Shown here: positions 1 to 9,692 of the stretch, in pieces | Position numbering within the stretch: position 1 is the stretch's first letter | Layout: every line of letters starts with the position of its first letter | Origin: Vannielia sp. | GTDB taxonomy: Bacteria; Pseudomonadota; Alphaproteobacteria; Rhodobacterales; Rhodobacteraceae | DNA: 43,515 nt | Direction of reading: 5' to 3' | NCBI RefSeq assembly: GCF_029212645.1 | Contig: NZ_JARGND010000026.1 | Span: 1 to 43,515, forward strand | Position numbers and translations under genes: made by a program | Notes under the pieces: model-generated | Databases searched by the model: none | The model's input: only the letters and a program-made list of their open reading frames with translations | Told to the model about the DNA's origin: nothing

Positions 1-45
1 CACGAGGATTTTCAATCCACTGCTCTACCCCTGAGCTACCCGGGC
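1..45 (-). tRNA. tRNA-Phe (GAA), 5' part only
   Basis: The reverse complement reads as the acceptor 5' arm GCCCGGG, a D-arm with TAGCTCAGGGGTAGAGC, and an anticodon loop TTGAAAA giving anticodon GAA for phenylalanine. The variable loop, T-arm and acceptor 3' arm lie beyond the left edge. The anticodon stem carries one apparent U-U mismatch (GTGGA against TCCTC). The gene is downstream of yacG on the same strand, so it may be co-transcribed with it. Confidence 0.9.
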
Positions 46-129
46 ACGGGAAAGGTGCAGGGCACCTTCTTGGGGTCGCGCGTTTCTACGGCCCGTGTGG
101 GGGCTTGGCAAGGGGCCTTGGCGAAAATT

Positions 130-315
130 TCAGTGGGGCTTTGGCGGCGTGTCTTCGGTGCCAAGGCGGGCGGCTTCTTCGATGTCATCGGGGTCTTGCG
201 ATGGCACGGCGTAGGCGCCCGTTAGCCACTTGCCGAGATCAAGATCGGCGCAGCGGCGTGAGCAGAAGGGGCGGTAGGCTTTATCTGTCTGCTTGGCGCA
301 GATCGGACAGCTCAT
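130..315 (-). CDS. yacG: DNA gyrase inhibitor YacG
   Basis: This 61-residue zinc protein belongs to the YacG family, known to bind GyrB and inhibit gyrase. It has a CPIC pair near residues 3-6 and a CSRRC pair near 18-22, which form the four-cysteine zinc site, followed by the family pattern DLGKWL and an acidic tail. Its ATG overlaps the stop of the upstream RNase gene in ATGA, a 4-base overlap that suggests translational coupling. It is the last protein gene of infA-maf-RNase-yacG. The identification is secure; its importance in this organism is not shown by sequence. Confidence 0.93.
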   Translation of the reverse strand: MSCPICAKQTDKAYRPFCSRRCADLDLGKWLTGAYAVPSQDPDDIEEAARLGTEDTPPKPH

Positions 316-1343
316 TTCAGATCCTTGGGTAGCGTTTCGGCAAGCGGCAGGCGCTCGCGTTTTCGTTGCATTTCATATTGGCCGAGCGGCGTCCATCCGG
401 CGAGGACCGTCTCGATTGGATCGGTCCGGAAGGCGGCTTTAAGCGCTTGTTCCAACTGGCGGCGCTGGCCTTTGGGCATGGGGGCGAAATCAACCACCAC
501 GCGGCCCCCGAGGCCACGCAGGCGCAACCCGCGCGGCAGGGCCTTGGCGGCGGCGAGATTGGCCTTGAGCGCGGCGGCGGGGGACATATCGGCGCCGGTG
601 TTCACATCCACCGCCACAAGGGCACGGGTTGGCTCGATGTAGAGCGTGGCGCTTTCGGCGCGCATCATCGGGCGCGACAGGCCTGCAAGCGCATCGAGCA
701 CGCCATGGTGCTCAAAGCCGCCCGGTTCAGTCACCACCTCGGCGGGGGCGGTCCACTCGCGCCAAGCGGTCAAATGCGGGCCATCGCCCTCATGCACAAG
801 CGCGGGTAGGCCTTTATAATCGAGGGTTTGCGCTGCAAGATCAACCATCTGGGCGATGTCATCGGCGATCTCGTCAGCGTCGCTCCCTTCACAAGAGGAG
901 CGCAGGATCACGCCCCAGTCACGGCCAGCCAGTGCCTCCAACGCCACGAGCTTGAGGCGGTCACGCTCATCCTCATCCCGCAGACGGCGGGCGATATTGA
1001 CGCCCGGTGCATGGGGCGTGACGATCACATAGCGCGATTTGAAGGTGAGGCTGGGGGTAACGGGAGGGGCCTTGCCCGGCTCGGCGTGGCCAGAAACCTG
1101 CACCAAAAGATCCTCGCCGGGGCTGAGGCCCTTGGATTGGCGCAGCCAAAACCGCTCATCACCCGCAGCAAGGAAGATGCCCCCCTGCCCTTTCGCCTGC
1201 CGCTCGGTGCGCGCAAGATAGATGGCACCGGGGCGGGGCGCGCCGGGGCGGTCGATCAGCAGATCGTCGAGCTTGCCGTCAACCATCAGCGCGGCGGCTT
1301 CAACATCGCCCAAATGGTCCAGGATGATCTGGCGGCCCTTCAT
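312..1343 (-). CDS. short ribonuclease E/G family protein
   Basis: This 343-residue protein is an endoribonuclease-like member of the RNase E/G family. The N-terminal third keeps an S1-like segment (about residues 38-85, beginning PGAIYLAR), followed by a 5'-sensor-like region and a catalytic-type core with AVDVNTGAD and VVVDFAPM, which contain the two acidic positions that bind the catalytic metal in RNase E. It is far shorter than RNase E (about 1000 residues) or RNase G (about 490) and lacks the zinc-link CPxCxG motif and the scaffold region. It overlaps maf upstream and yacG downstream by 4 bases each. Activity is expected but not certain. Confidence 0.85.
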   Translation of the reverse strand: MKGRQIILDHLGDVEAAALMVDGKLDDLLIDRPGAPRPGAIYLARTERQAKGQGGIFLAAGDERFWLRQSKGLSPGEDLLVQVSGHAEPGKAPPVTPSLTFKSRYVIVTPHAPGVNIARRLRDEDERDRLKLVALEALAGRDWGVILRSSCEGSDADEIADDIAQMVDLAAQTLDYKGLPALVHEGDGPHLTAWREWTAPAEVVTEPGGFEHHGVLDALAGLSRPMMRAESATLYIEPTRALVAVDVNTGADMSPAAALKANLAAAKALPRGLRLRGLGGRVVVDFAPMPKGQRRQLEQALKAAFRTDPIETVLAGWTPLGQYEMQRKRERLPLAETLPKDLK

Positions 1344-1918
1344 GCGTCACCTCGGTATAGCGGATAGCCTGCGGCCACCAAAAGCTGGGCCGTTTCGGCC
1401 ACGGGGAGCCCCATGACGGCAGAGTAACTTCCCGAAATCCAAGGGATAAACGCGCCAGCCGGGCCTTGGATGGCGTAGCCACCGGCCTTGCCCTCCCAAT
1501 CGCCAGACGCGAGGTAGGCAGTGATTTCATCGTCCGACAGGCGCTTCATGCGCACCGCTGTCACCACGTCACGCTCCCAGAACCCGGTGGCAGTGCGTAC
1601 CGCAACGGCGGTGATTACCCGGTGGCGGCGGCCCATGAGCGCGCACAAAAAAGCCTCGGCCTCGGCCATGTCTTCGGGCTTGCCAAGGATGCGGCGGCCA
1701 AGCGCAACGGTGGTATCGGCTGTGAGCACGATTTCACCCGCTTCGGGGGGCAACGCCTCGGCCTTTTCGCGCGCCATACGGGCGCAATAGGGGCGGGGCA
1801 GCTCACCCTTGGCGGGGGTTTCATCAATGTCGGCGGCACGGACCTCGGACGGGACCACGCCAAGCTGGGCGAGCAGCTCCCGCCTGCGCGGCGAGCCAGA
1901 TCCCAGAATCAGGCGCAT
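1340..1918 (-). CDS. maf: Maf family nucleoside triphosphate pyrophosphatase
   Basis: A 192-residue Maf/YhdE-type protein, a family that hydrolyses dTTP, UTP or modified nucleotides to monophosphates. The start [16 protein letters not shown] is the family signature with the nucleotide-binding SxSPRR motif. The segment VLTADTTV carries the catalytic aspartate, and the IQGPAG region near residue 150 is typical. The length matches the family (190-200 residues). The gene starts 1 base after the infA stop and overlaps the RNase gene by 4 bases, so all are probably on one transcript. Whether the substrate is dTTP/UTP or m7GTP cannot be told from the sequence read here. Confidence 0.93.
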   Translation of the reverse strand: MRLILGSGSPRRRELLAQLGVVPSEVRAADIDETPAKGELPRPYCARMAREKAEALPPEAGEIVLTADTTVALGRRILGKPEDMAEAEAFLCALMGRRHRVITAVAVRTATGFWERDVVTAVRMKRLSDDEITAYLASGDWEGKAGGYAIQGPAGAFIPWISGSYSAVMGLPVAETAQLLVAAGYPLYRGDA

Positions 1919-1919
1919 C

Positions 1920-2138
1920 TTACCGGAAGCGGTAGTTGATGCGGCCCTTGGTCAGGTCATAGGGGGTCATCTCCACCTGAACCTTGTCTCCGGTCAGAAC
2001 CCGGATGCGGTTTTTGCGAAGTTTTCCTGCCGTATGCGCAATGATCTCGTGGCCGTTTTCCAGCTCGACCCGAAACGTCGCGTTTGGCAGGAGCTCCTTC
2101 ACGACACCGGGAAATTCGAGCAGTTCTTCCTTGGCCAT
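1920..2138 (-). CDS. infA: translation initiation factor IF-1
   Basis: The 72-residue product is initiation factor IF-1, an OB-fold protein that occupies the ribosomal A site with IF-2 and IF-3. The sequence [13 protein letters not shown] through GRINYRFR is full length. A longer reading frame extends upstream to 2210, but the ATG at 2138 is preceded by a GGAG Shine-Dalgarno sequence and gives the normal IF-1 length, so that start was chosen. It heads the operon infA-maf-RNase-yacG. The identification is unambiguous. Confidence 0.97.
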   Translation of the reverse strand: MAKEELLEFPGVVKELLPNATFRVELENGHEIIAHTAGKLRKNRIRVLTGDKVQVEMTPYDLTKGRINYRFR

Positions 2139-2261
2139 GATCACTCCATTGTTGCGCTCCTGCCTCATTTTTGGCAGGCATGGCAGTAGATGCGCCGATG
2201 CTTGGCACAAATCAAGGCGAAAGAGCGCAAAAACCCGGGGTTGTGATTGTTTTCAGGAGGG

Positions 2262-2285
2262 ATTCATCGGATTCGACGGATGAAT
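2262..2285. other. 7-bp inverted repeat between ldh and infA
   Basis: The arms ATTCATC (2262-2268) and GATGAAT (2279-2285) flank a 10-base spacer. The repeat lies downstream of the ldh stop and upstream of the infA start, with both genes on the minus strand. It could be a weak transcript end for ldh or an operator for the infA operon. No T-run follows it on the minus strand, so a classical intrinsic terminator is unlikely. Confidence 0.3.
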
Positions 2286-2328
2286 TAGCCGATCCGGCGT
2301 TGTGCGGCGGGTCAATCACCGAGGAGTC

Positions 2329-3333
<1,005 letters not shown>

Positions 3334-3406
3334 TCAAAACCGGCTGGCCCTCCCCCCCTGTCGGCTGTTCTATGGCGCGCGAATCGCCATTTCGAGGACT
3401 GATGCC

Positions 3407-4282
3407 ATGTTTGTCGCCACCCTGTTGAGCAATCCCGCCGCCCCCGCGCTGGATCCTGCCGCCGCCGAAGCCCTGCGCAATGCTTGGGGCGGGGGCGATC
3501 TACAGTGGCTTGCGCCTGATGAGGCGGCGGAATTTACGCTTGAGGTGGCACCCGCCAACCTGTGGCAGGTGTGGGAAGACATGCAGGCCATGGGGATTGA
3601 TCTGGCCATGCAGCCCGCCAAGGCGCGCCGCAAGAAGATGCTGCTGGCGGATATGGATAGCACGATGATCCAGCAGGAGTGCATTGACGAACTGGCCGAG
3701 GAAGCAGGCGTTGGCGAGCGGGTGAAGGAGATCACCGCCCGCGCGATGAACGGCGAGCTGGATTTTGACGGTGCGTTGCGTGAGCGGGTCGGCTTGCTGA
3801 AGGGCCTGCCGGAAACGGTGATCGGCGAGGTGCTGGACAAGCGGATCACGCTGATGCCCGGCGGCCGTGAATTGCTCGCCACGATGAAGGCCAGCGGGGC
3901 CTATTGCGCATTGGTTTCGGGCGGTTTCACGGCGTTTACCAGCGCGGTGGCGCGGCAGCTTGGGTTTGACGAAAACCGCGCCAACACCCTTATCGTTGAA
4001 GGCGGCAAGCTCACCGGGGAGGTTGCCACCCCGATCCTTGGGCGTGAAGCCAAGGTGCAGGCGCTTGCAGATATCACCGCACGGCTGGGCATTGGCGAAG
4101 GCGATGTGATGGCGGTGGGCGATGGCGCCAATGATCTGGGGATGCTGGGGCGGGCCGGGGCGGGCGTGGCTCTGCACGCCAAACCCGTGGTTGCCGCTGA
4201 ATGTAGTTTGCGGATCAACCACGGTGATCTGACGGCGCTGCTCTACCTGCAAGGCTACGCGAAGACCGATTTCACGGTGTAA
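3407..4282 (+). CDS. serB: phosphoserine phosphatase SerB
   Basis: A 291-residue HAD-superfamily phosphatase catalysing the last step of serine synthesis, O-phosphoserine to serine. DMDST at 82-86 is HAD motif I with nucleophile D82 and acid D84. The segment LVSGGFTAF carries the motif II serine and VGDGANDL is motif III. The N-terminal ~75 residues form a variable, ACT-like region as in other long SerB proteins. The frame is open far upstream, but homology-like sequence begins at the ATG at 3407. It is convergent with the asparaginase gene and divergent from ldh. Confidence 0.94.
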   Translation: MFVATLLSNPAAPALDPAAAEALRNAWGGGDLQWLAPDEAAEFTLEVAPANLWQVWEDMQAMGIDLAMQPAKARRKKMLLADMDSTMIQQECIDELAEEAGVGERVKEITARAMNGELDFDGALRERVGLLKGLPETVIGEVLDKRITLMPGGRELLATMKASGAYCALVSGGFTAFTSAVARQLGFDENRANTLIVEGGKLTGEVATPILGREAKVQALADITARLGIGEGDVMAVGDGANDLGMLGRAGAGVALHAKPVVAAECSLRINHGDLTALLYLQGYAKTDFTV

Positions 4283-4303
4283 CCCGCGCCACCTGTCGGC
4301 CCT

Positions 4304-5272
4304 TCAGAAGGCGGGGCGCACCGTGCCAACCTCAAGGCCGCGCCAATTGGTCAGCGTTGCGTTTGAGCGTTTGAGCACCGCCGGATCATCGGCCTGCAAC
4401 ACGCCAAAGCGCACCAGAAGCGCGGCCATCGCGCATTCTGCCGCGCGGGTTGCGCCGTCTGATATTTTCAGCGCGATGCCAAGCCCAAGCTCTGGCAGAA
4501 TCGCATTGAAATAGCCCTCGGCCCCGGTTTTCACGGCGGCGCGGCCACCGGCGGCGCGCATCAGCTCGGTGCAGGCCCGCCCCTCCCCCGCCACCAACTC
4601 GGGATGCATCATCATCGCCTGGGTGAGCCGCGCTTCGGCGCTGCCTTCGGGCGCATTGGCGAACTTGGCCATCGCATGGGCCATACCGCGTACCGAAACC
4701 ATCCAGTTGGGAGCCGAGCAGCCGTCAATGCCGTGGGCCGGGCTGTGCTCTTCGCACATCTCCTCAAGCGCAGCGCGGCCCGCAAGCTGCACCGGATGGT
4801 CAACCTCATGGTATTCCGGCCCCGCGCCAAGATGGCTGGCCAGAGTGAGAAAGCCGCAATGTTTGCCCGAACAGTTATTGTGGGTTTGGTTGGGGATATC
4901 ACCGGCGCGGATCAGCGCCTCACGCGCGGGCCTGTCGCCGGGGGCTTGAGGCCCGCAGCGCAGCGCCGGTTCGCTCAAATCCAGCGCGGCCAACCAGCGG
5001 GCCACCGGGCGCGTGTGGATCAACGCCCCGTTGTGAGAGGCGCAAGACAGGGCAAGCTGCTCGGTGCCAAGGCTACGATCATCCGCAGCACCCGTGCGCA
5101 AAAGCGGCAAGGCCTGCACCATTTTGCAGGAGGAGCGCGGGTAGGCCAGCGCTGATGGGTCACCCCATCCCTCCACAAGCTCACCTGCCGCGTTGACCAC
5201 GGCAATATGGCCCATATGAACCGACTCCACGCGATCGCCCCGCGTCACCTCGACCAATAGCTCAGCGCTCAC
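4304..5272 (-). CDS. asparaginase, Rhizobium type (PF06089-like)
   Basis: A 322-residue asparaginase of the class exemplified by Rhizobium etli AnsA, unrelated to E. coli AnsA/AnsB. It converts asparagine to aspartate and ammonia. The Ser-Ser-x-Lys pair in PRSSCKMVQALP (S47/S48, K50) and the conserved SCASHNG (76-82) form the active site. C134 and K137 in NNCSGKH, with C185 in GIDGCSAPN, match the zinc-binding Cys-Lys-Cys site known for this class. The length is normal for the family. It is convergent with serB and stands alone. The residue assignment rests on motif comparison from memory. Confidence 0.9.
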   Translation of the reverse strand: MSAELLVEVTRGDRVESVHMGHIAVVNAAGELVEGWGDPSALAYPRSSCKMVQALPLLRTGAADDRSLGTEQLALSCASHNGALIHTRPVARWLAALDLSEPALRCGPQAPGDRPAREALIRAGDIPNQTHNNCSGKHCGFLTLASHLGAGPEYHEVDHPVQLAGRAALEEMCEEHSPAHGIDGCSAPNWMVSVRGMAHAMAKFANAPEGSAEARLTQAMMMHPELVAGEGRACTELMRAAGGRAAVKTGAEGYFNAILPELGLGIALKISDGATRAAECAMAALLVRFGVLQADDPAVLKRSNATLTNWRGLEVGTVRPAF

Positions 5273-5440
5273 GCCACACCTCTCTTACTTGTCAGCGAAA
5301 TTCTGCCAAGAGGGCTTTCCCCATCCGGCGGAATTACGTTACATTGCGCAAGAGCACATTGAAATGACATTCGCCACCATGCTCAAAACGGCAGGCAGGC
5401 GAAGGGCTTGAGGCAGAGGCAGCTGGAGGCTGTGGGACAC

Positions 5441-5965
5441 ATGAAAAACCGGGTTATCGCCGCAATCATGGCGGCAGGCATCGCATTGTCGGCGGGCACA
5501 GGCATCGCGCAGGAAAGCGACAACCGCGTGGCCGCCAAAACAGATTGGTCGGTCTTCGTAGAGGACAGCCCCAAGGAATGCTGGGGCGTCTCGGCACCAA
5601 AGGAAACCGTGAACACCCGCGGCGGCAACGTTGTGGCGGTGCGTCGAAGCGACATCCTGTTGTTTGTCACCTATCGCCCCGGTGGCGGTGGTGGCGAGGT
5701 CTCCTTCACCGGGGGCTATCCCTTTGCGGGCGGCTCAACGGTGAACCTTGATATCGGCGGCACTCAGTTTGAGCTCTTCACCGAGGGTGAGTGGGCCTGG
5801 TCAGCCAGCCCGCAGGACGATGCCAAAATCATCACCGCGATGAAGCGAGGCTCAACGGCCACGCTCACAGCACGGTCCGGGCGCGGCACGCAAACCAAAG
5901 ACACCTTCTCGCTTCTGGGCTTCACCGCCGCACTGGAGGAAGCCGAAAAGCGCTGCGGCGGTTGA
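5441..5965 (+). CDS. IalB-family (invasion-associated locus B) exported protein
   Basis: A 174-residue secreted protein. Residues 1-24 (MKNRVIAAIMAAGIALSAG then IAQE) are a clear signal peptide with a likely cleavage after GIA. The mature part has the IalB pattern: a W near the start, a conserved Cys in ECWGVSAP, then RGGNVVAVRRSDILLFVTYRP, and a final Cys in EKRCGG that may pair with it. The start at 5441 has GGAGG about 12 bases upstream and removes 11 non-signal residues of the open frame. IalB proteins are periplasmic or envelope proteins of unclear function in free-living alphaproteobacteria. Confidence 0.85.
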   Translation: MKNRVIAAIMAAGIALSAGTGIAQESDNRVAAKTDWSVFVEDSPKECWGVSAPKETVNTRGGNVVAVRRSDILLFVTYRPGGGGGEVSFTGGYPFAGGSTVNLDIGGTQFELFTEGEWAWSASPQDDAKIITAMKRGSTATLTARSGRGTQTKDTFSLLGFTAALEEAEKRCGG

Positions 5966-6024
5966 TCTGAACCCCAATAGCGGTAATCTGGCGGCAGTAT
6001 TCTCTTCAGGAGCATTGCCGCCTC

Positions 6025-6552
6025 ATGCCATTTATTCTTGGCGCCCTCGCGCTGCTGACGGCGGCCTATGTCTGGTATTCCCGCATGAAGGGCGCCGCCG
6101 ATATGGCGGGCGATTTGATGGGCGTGGCCGGAGATGTGCGCTCCGCCGCCCGACGGTTTGGCTATAAGCTGCGCAAACGCGAGCATCCGGTAGATGGCAT
6201 CGAAAATGCGGTGGTGGCCGCCGCCGGCATCGCCGAGGCCTTTGTTTCCCTCGATGATCTGCCCACCAGGGGCCAGCGAGTCGCCATCCTGCAAGGGCTG
6301 CAAAAGAACTACCGTGTTGATCTGGGCGAAGCCAAAGAGGCTGCAATCCTTGGCCGCTGGCTGGTGGCCCAGTGCCAGGGCCCCGATCCCGCGATCAGCC
6401 GTATCGTTAAGAAACTGAAACGGCTGGACGGCACGGCCGCTGTTGAGCCGTTGATGGGCGTGCTGAACATGGCCGCGAGCGCCGATAGCGGCAGCATTGG
6501 CCCAAGGCAGAGAGAGGCGCTGGAAGAGATGGCACGGCGCTTCCAGCTGTAA
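6025..6552 (+). CDS. membrane-anchored protein with TerB-like region
   Basis: A 175-residue protein of unknown function. Residues 1-18 (MPFILGALALLTAAYVWY) form one N-terminal membrane segment. The remainder is a helical soluble domain with the pattern of TerB/DjlA-N-like modules: a DGIENAVVAAAGIAEAF segment, then helices ending in REALEEMARRF. Short acidic and hydrophobic helices alternate with no catalytic motif. It lies 59 bases after the IalB-type gene and 84 bases before rlmN on the same strand. The TerB similarity is judged by pattern only and could be wrong. Confidence 0.6.
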   Translation: MPFILGALALLTAAYVWYSRMKGAADMAGDLMGVAGDVRSAARRFGYKLRKREHPVDGIENAVVAAAGIAEAFVSLDDLPTRGQRVAILQGLQKNYRVDLGEAKEAAILGRWLVAQCQGPDPAISRIVKKLKRLDGTAAVEPLMGVLNMAASADSGSIGPRQREALEEMARRFQL

Positions 6553-6566
6553 GATTCTCTTTGCAA

Positions 6567-6583
6567 TATGGGCCGCGCGGCCC
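6567..6583. other. GC palindrome in the rlmN leader
   Basis: The 14-base perfect palindrome GGGCCGCGCGGCCC lies between the TerB-like gene and rlmN, about 55 bases before the rlmN start. It can fold as a short hairpin but is not followed by a T-run. It may end the upstream transcript weakly or simply reflect high GC. Confidence 0.25.
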
Positions 6584-6636
6584 TATGTGCGCACCAACAG
6601 CCCAAATCTGACCCCTTATTCAGGAGCCCGAGCGCC

Positions 6637-7824
6637 ATGACCAAGGCCTCCGCCCCGATCACGCAAGACGTGGCAACCATTCCGCGCAAGCTGCCCGAAG
6701 GCGGCAAAACCAATCTGGTCGGCCTCACCCGTGATGGCCTGACAGACGCCCTGCGCGCAATCGGCACGCCAGAGAAGCAGTTGCGGATGCGGGTCAACCA
6801 AGTCTGGCAATGGATATACCAATGGGGCGTTCGCGATTTTGATACGATGACGAACCTCTCAAAGAGCTATCGTGCCGAGCTGGCCGAGGCTTTTGTGATC
6901 GAGGTGCCCGAGGTGGTGAAGCGCGAGCTTTCGACCGATGGCACGCGCAAATACCTGGTGCGGATCGCCGGTGGCCATGAGGTTGAAACGGTCTATATCC
7001 CCGAAGAGGATCGCGGCACGCTTTGTATTTCCAGCCAGGTTGGCTGCACCCTCACCTGCTCGTTTTGCCACACTGGCACACAAAAGTTGGTGCGCAACCT
7101 GACAGCGGGCGAGATCGTGGGGCAGATCATGTTGGCCCGCGACGACCTTGAGGAATGGCCGGAACCGGGCCAGGGTTCCGATGCAAACGGCCCGCGCCTG
7201 CTGAGCAATGTGGTGCTGATGGGCATGGGCGAGCCGCTTTATAATTTTGACGCCGTGCGCGATGCGATGAAAATCACCATGGACGGTGAGGGCATATCCC
7301 TGTCGCGCCGCCGGATCACCCTGTCGACCTCCGGTGTGGTCCCCGAGATTGCCCGCTGCGCCGAGGAGATCGGCTGCCTGATGGCGGTGAGCTTTCACGC
7401 CACCACCGATGAGGTGCGCAACACCCTCGTGCCGATCAACAGGAAATGGAATATCGACGCCCTTCTGGCGGCACTCAAGGCCTATCCGAAGCTGTCAAAC
7501 TCGGAGCGCATCACCTTCGAATATGTGATGCTCGACGGGGTCAATGATAGCGACGAGGACGCCCGGCGGCTGGTAAAGCTGATCTCCGGCATCCCCGCCA
7601 AGATCAACCTCATTCCGTTCAACGAATGGCCCGGCGCGCCCTATCAACGCTCGAGCTGGCAGCGGATCGAGGCTTTCGCCGATATCGTCTACAAAGCGGG
7701 CTATGCCTCGCCCATCCGCACACCGCGCGGTGAGGATATCATGGCGGCCTGCGGGCAGCTGAAGTCCGACACGGAGCGAGAGCGCAAAAGCCGCGCGCAG
7801 ATTGCCTCGGAGGCCGGGCTTTAA
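6637..7824 (+). CDS. rlmN: 23S rRNA (adenine2503-C2)-methyltransferase RlmN
   Basis: A 395-residue radical-SAM methyltransferase that makes m2A2503 in 23S rRNA and m2A37 in some tRNAs. The iron-sulfur motif C137xxxC141xxC144 sits in [14 protein letters not shown]130 in GTLCISSQ and C372 in AACGQL match the two conserved cysteines used in the mechanism. [10 protein letters not shown] and the HATTDEVRN region are also typical. The ATG at 6637, preceded by AGGAG, was chosen because the extra 23 codons upstream do not resemble the family. The length is normal. Confidence 0.96.
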   Translation: MTKASAPITQDVATIPRKLPEGGKTNLVGLTRDGLTDALRAIGTPEKQLRMRVNQVWQWIYQWGVRDFDTMTNLSKSYRAELAEAFVIEVPEVVKRELSTDGTRKYLVRIAGGHEVETVYIPEEDRGTLCISSQVGCTLTCSFCHTGTQKLVRNLTAGEIVGQIMLARDDLEEWPEPGQGSDANGPRLLSNVVLMGMGEPLYNFDAVRDAMKITMDGEGISLSRRRITLSTSGVVPEIARCAEEIGCLMAVSFHATTDEVRNTLVPINRKWNIDALLAALKAYPKLSNSERITFEYVMLDGVNDSDEDARRLVKLISGIPAKINLIPFNEWPGAPYQRSSWQRIEAFADIVYKAGYASPIRTPRGEDIMAACGQLKSDTERERKSRAQIASEAGL

Positions 7825-7860
7825 GGGTCCGTTAACGCGAATCGCCGCAGGCTCAATCGC

Positions 7861-8319
7861 ATGCAGCGTATTTCATTCAAACTGTCGGAAGCAGCGATTT
7901 CGGGCCTGATGTCCGAAGCGCAAAAGGATGACGTTTCGGTCGGGCAGCTCTTGCGCGATGCCGTTAAACGCGAGTTGCGCCGCCGCCATCCGCCTGCGAA
8001 GACGCCTCGAAGGGCGGATGAGCAGCTCGTCGCACGCCTCAGCGCGCTCCTCGCCCCGGCCTTCGCGGCGGCCCAAAGCTGGGGAGACCTGAACCGCCGC
8101 TTGCGGAAACAGGGATACGAGCTTGTGCCGGCAGGCGGTGGCCTGGCCCTGCATGAGACCGAACAGGGCGAACGCCTCTGCAAGGCATCGGAGATGGGCT
8201 ACGGCTATGCGCGGCTCATCCGCCGTTTTGGCCAGGCCTTTCCCGGCCACTCTCACCGCTGGCTTGCCGAACGGGTGCTTAAAGAAGCCCAAGACGAGCG
8301 ATTTGACGTGTTCGAATGA
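7861..8319 (+). CDS. ribbon-helix-helix protein with relaxase-tail-like C-terminus
   Basis: A 152-residue protein of unknown function. Residues 1-42 (starting MQRISFKLSEAAISGL, then VSVGQLLRDAVKREL) look like a ribbon-helix-helix DNA-binding domain. Residues 70-125 contain SWGDLNRRLRKQGYEL, GGGLAL, GERLCKASEM and ARLIRRFG. That order resembles the C-terminal segment of MobA/TraI-type relaxases, where a W-x-x-L helix, a G-Y/F-x-L turn and a KASxx-L-x-RFG motif occur. No relaxase catalytic histidine cluster or tyrosine domain is present, so it is not a full relaxase. The gene follows rlmN by 36 bases. A 53-residue gene at 9531 shares the same segment. Confidence 0.6.
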   Translation: MQRISFKLSEAAISGLMSEAQKDDVSVGQLLRDAVKRELRRRHPPAKTPRRADEQLVARLSALLAPAFAAAQSWGDLNRRLRKQGYELVPAGGGLALHETEQGERLCKASEMGYGYARLIRRFGQAFPGHSHRWLAERVLKEAQDERFDVFE

Positions 8320-8803
8320 CCACTCTCAACCACCATCGGCCCATTTAATTAGGCTCGCCTTGAAAACACCGCCAAACGGTTGCTGCTTTCAGCAGCGATT
8401 TGGCAAATGCGGACGGTAGGGAATTTTGGGCTACTCACACATGCGGGCGCGGTTCCGATGATGGTTAATTCTGCATGTCTGGTTCGACCAAACCTCATCC
8501 GGCAAACTCTCAATTGGCTACAGAAGTGGTGATAGTGCGCCCATAAACTTCGACGATGCCACCCCATAATCGGCATATCGAAACGCATTCGCGCCACAGC
8601 GCCATCCAGCCCGGAAACGGCCACCTTTTCTCAACATCAAGGATGATGCGTTCGCTCGCTTGCGTTGTGCTTTCCTAGCCACCCGTTGTGCCCTGATGCA
8701 GCCTCTGCGCCCCAGTCACAAAAAGGTTGGCAGCCACCATCTCGACAAGGGGCCACTTGATGCGTTAGCTCAAGGGAGGACGGAGCGCGAAGGCTAATTT
8801 TAA
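8320..8803. other. 484-bp gap without a recognisable gene
   Basis: No reading frame here has coding character, and the base composition looks less GC-rich than that of flanking genes. The short inverted repeat GCTGC-TTTCA-GCAGC lies near 8383-8397. A GAAGG Shine-Dalgarno-like sequence just before 8804 belongs to the next gene. No tRNA, terminator or insertion-sequence end was found. The stretch may be decayed mobile DNA, but nothing in it proves that. Confidence 0.5.
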
Positions 8804-9394
8804 ATGTTTAATATCAAGAGCTTGACTGCCGTGATTGGTCTCCTGTTGTTGACCGCTTGTGGCGGGGCGCCGGAGGTGGGGCGGGATGGGGTTGAGGCTA
8901 TGACCGAGGCGCTCATGCAGATGAACCCCAATGTGCGTAAAGATGAGGCAGCGCGGGCGGCGGCGATTTCGTACCGTCATACCGCTGAACTGGCGCAGGC
9001 CTATGAGATCACCGACCCTCCGATAGTTCACAACACGAAGGTAAACATGGGGCTAAAGCCGCGCGGGCTTTGCCGCCATTGGGCCGAGGACATGGAAAAG
9101 CGTCTGAAGGCCGAGAACTTCCAAACCCTTGAAATCCATCGTGCAATCGCCACGCCCGCCAACCCGCTAAGGCTGGAACACTCCACAGCGATCATCAGCG
9201 CCAAGGGGGATGACATGTTTTCCGGGATGGTGGTGGACCCTTGGCGCGAGGGGGGGAAGCTGACCTGGACGCCGACCAGGGCAGACCCGGACTATGCATG
9301 GCGCCCCAGAGAAGAGGTTATGGCCGAAAAGCGCGCCAAACTCCGCCGCAGGCAACACCTTGATGCCACGCCTTACCGCAAGAATTTCAACTAG
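8804..9394 (+). CDS. putative lipoprotein of unknown function
   Basis: A 196-residue protein with a lipoprotein signal: a basic N-terminus, the hydrophobic run LTAVIGLLLL, and the lipobox LTAC with the acylated cysteine at residue 19, followed by GG. The mature region is mostly helical and charged, with a possible motif GLCRHWAEDMEKRL (about residues 86-99) and a basic C-terminus. No known domain is recognised. The following residues suggest outer-membrane or periplasmic location. It is flanked by low-coding sequence on both sides. Paralogues or homologues in related genomes would decide whether it is accessory. Confidence 0.72.
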   Translation: MFNIKSLTAVIGLLLLTACGGAPEVGRDGVEAMTEALMQMNPNVRKDEAARAAAISYRHTAELAQAYEITDPPIVHNTKVNMGLKPRGLCRHWAEDMEKRLKAENFQTLEIHRAIATPANPLRLEHSTAIISAKGDDMFSGMVVDPWREGGKLTWTPTRADPDYAWRPREEVMAEKRAKLRRRQHLDATPYRKNFN

Positions 9395-9480
9395 CTGCAC
9401 GATCCGGGGACAATTGCCCCAAAAATGCTGCGTTGTTGCTGAAGTCCTGACAAACACCCTTAGCATTCTGCATCATGTGG

Positions 9481-9497
9481 GGGTGAAGCATTCACCC
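9481..9497. promoter_or_regulatory. perfect inverted repeat upstream of the 53-residue ORF
   Basis: GGGTGAA-GCA-TTCACCC is a 7-bp perfect inverted repeat ending 33 bases before the ATG at 9531. It could be an operator for a dimeric repressor or an mRNA hairpin. No T-run follows, so it is not a standard terminator for the lipoprotein gene. Confidence 0.35.
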
Positions 9498-9530
9498 GTA
9501 AGGTATTGATATTTCAAGGGGAATGGCTAA

Positions 9531-9692
9531 ATGGACGACGTTAGGGAACTGGTCAGACGCGAAAAACAGCACTCGGTTTCGAACCGTGAGTTGAAGCATC
9601 GGCTGCTGGGCTATGGCTTCAAGCTGGAAGAAACCGAAAAAGGCTTTACTGTCAGTGCGATGCGCGGCGGAGAGCCTTTGCTGACGCTCTGA
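9531..9692 (+). CDS. small protein (53 aa) resembling a relaxase-tail segment
   Basis: A complete 53-codon frame starts MDDVRELVRREKQ and ends EPLLTL before TGA. AAGGGGA at 9516-9522 is a good Shine-Dalgarno sequence at normal spacing, and codon use looks coding. Residues 17-53 (SNRELKHRLLGYGFKLEE, then KGFTV and GEPLL) align without gaps to residues 72-108 of the protein at 7861-8319 (SWGDLNRRLRKQGYEL, GGLAL, GERL). The two therefore share a short alpha-beta module. The function is unknown; a DNA-binding or mobilisation-derived remnant is one possibility. A gene this short is easily missed by annotation. Confidence 0.55.
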   Translation: MDDVRELVRREKQHSVSNRELKHRLLGYGFKLEETEKGFTVSAMRGGEPLLTL

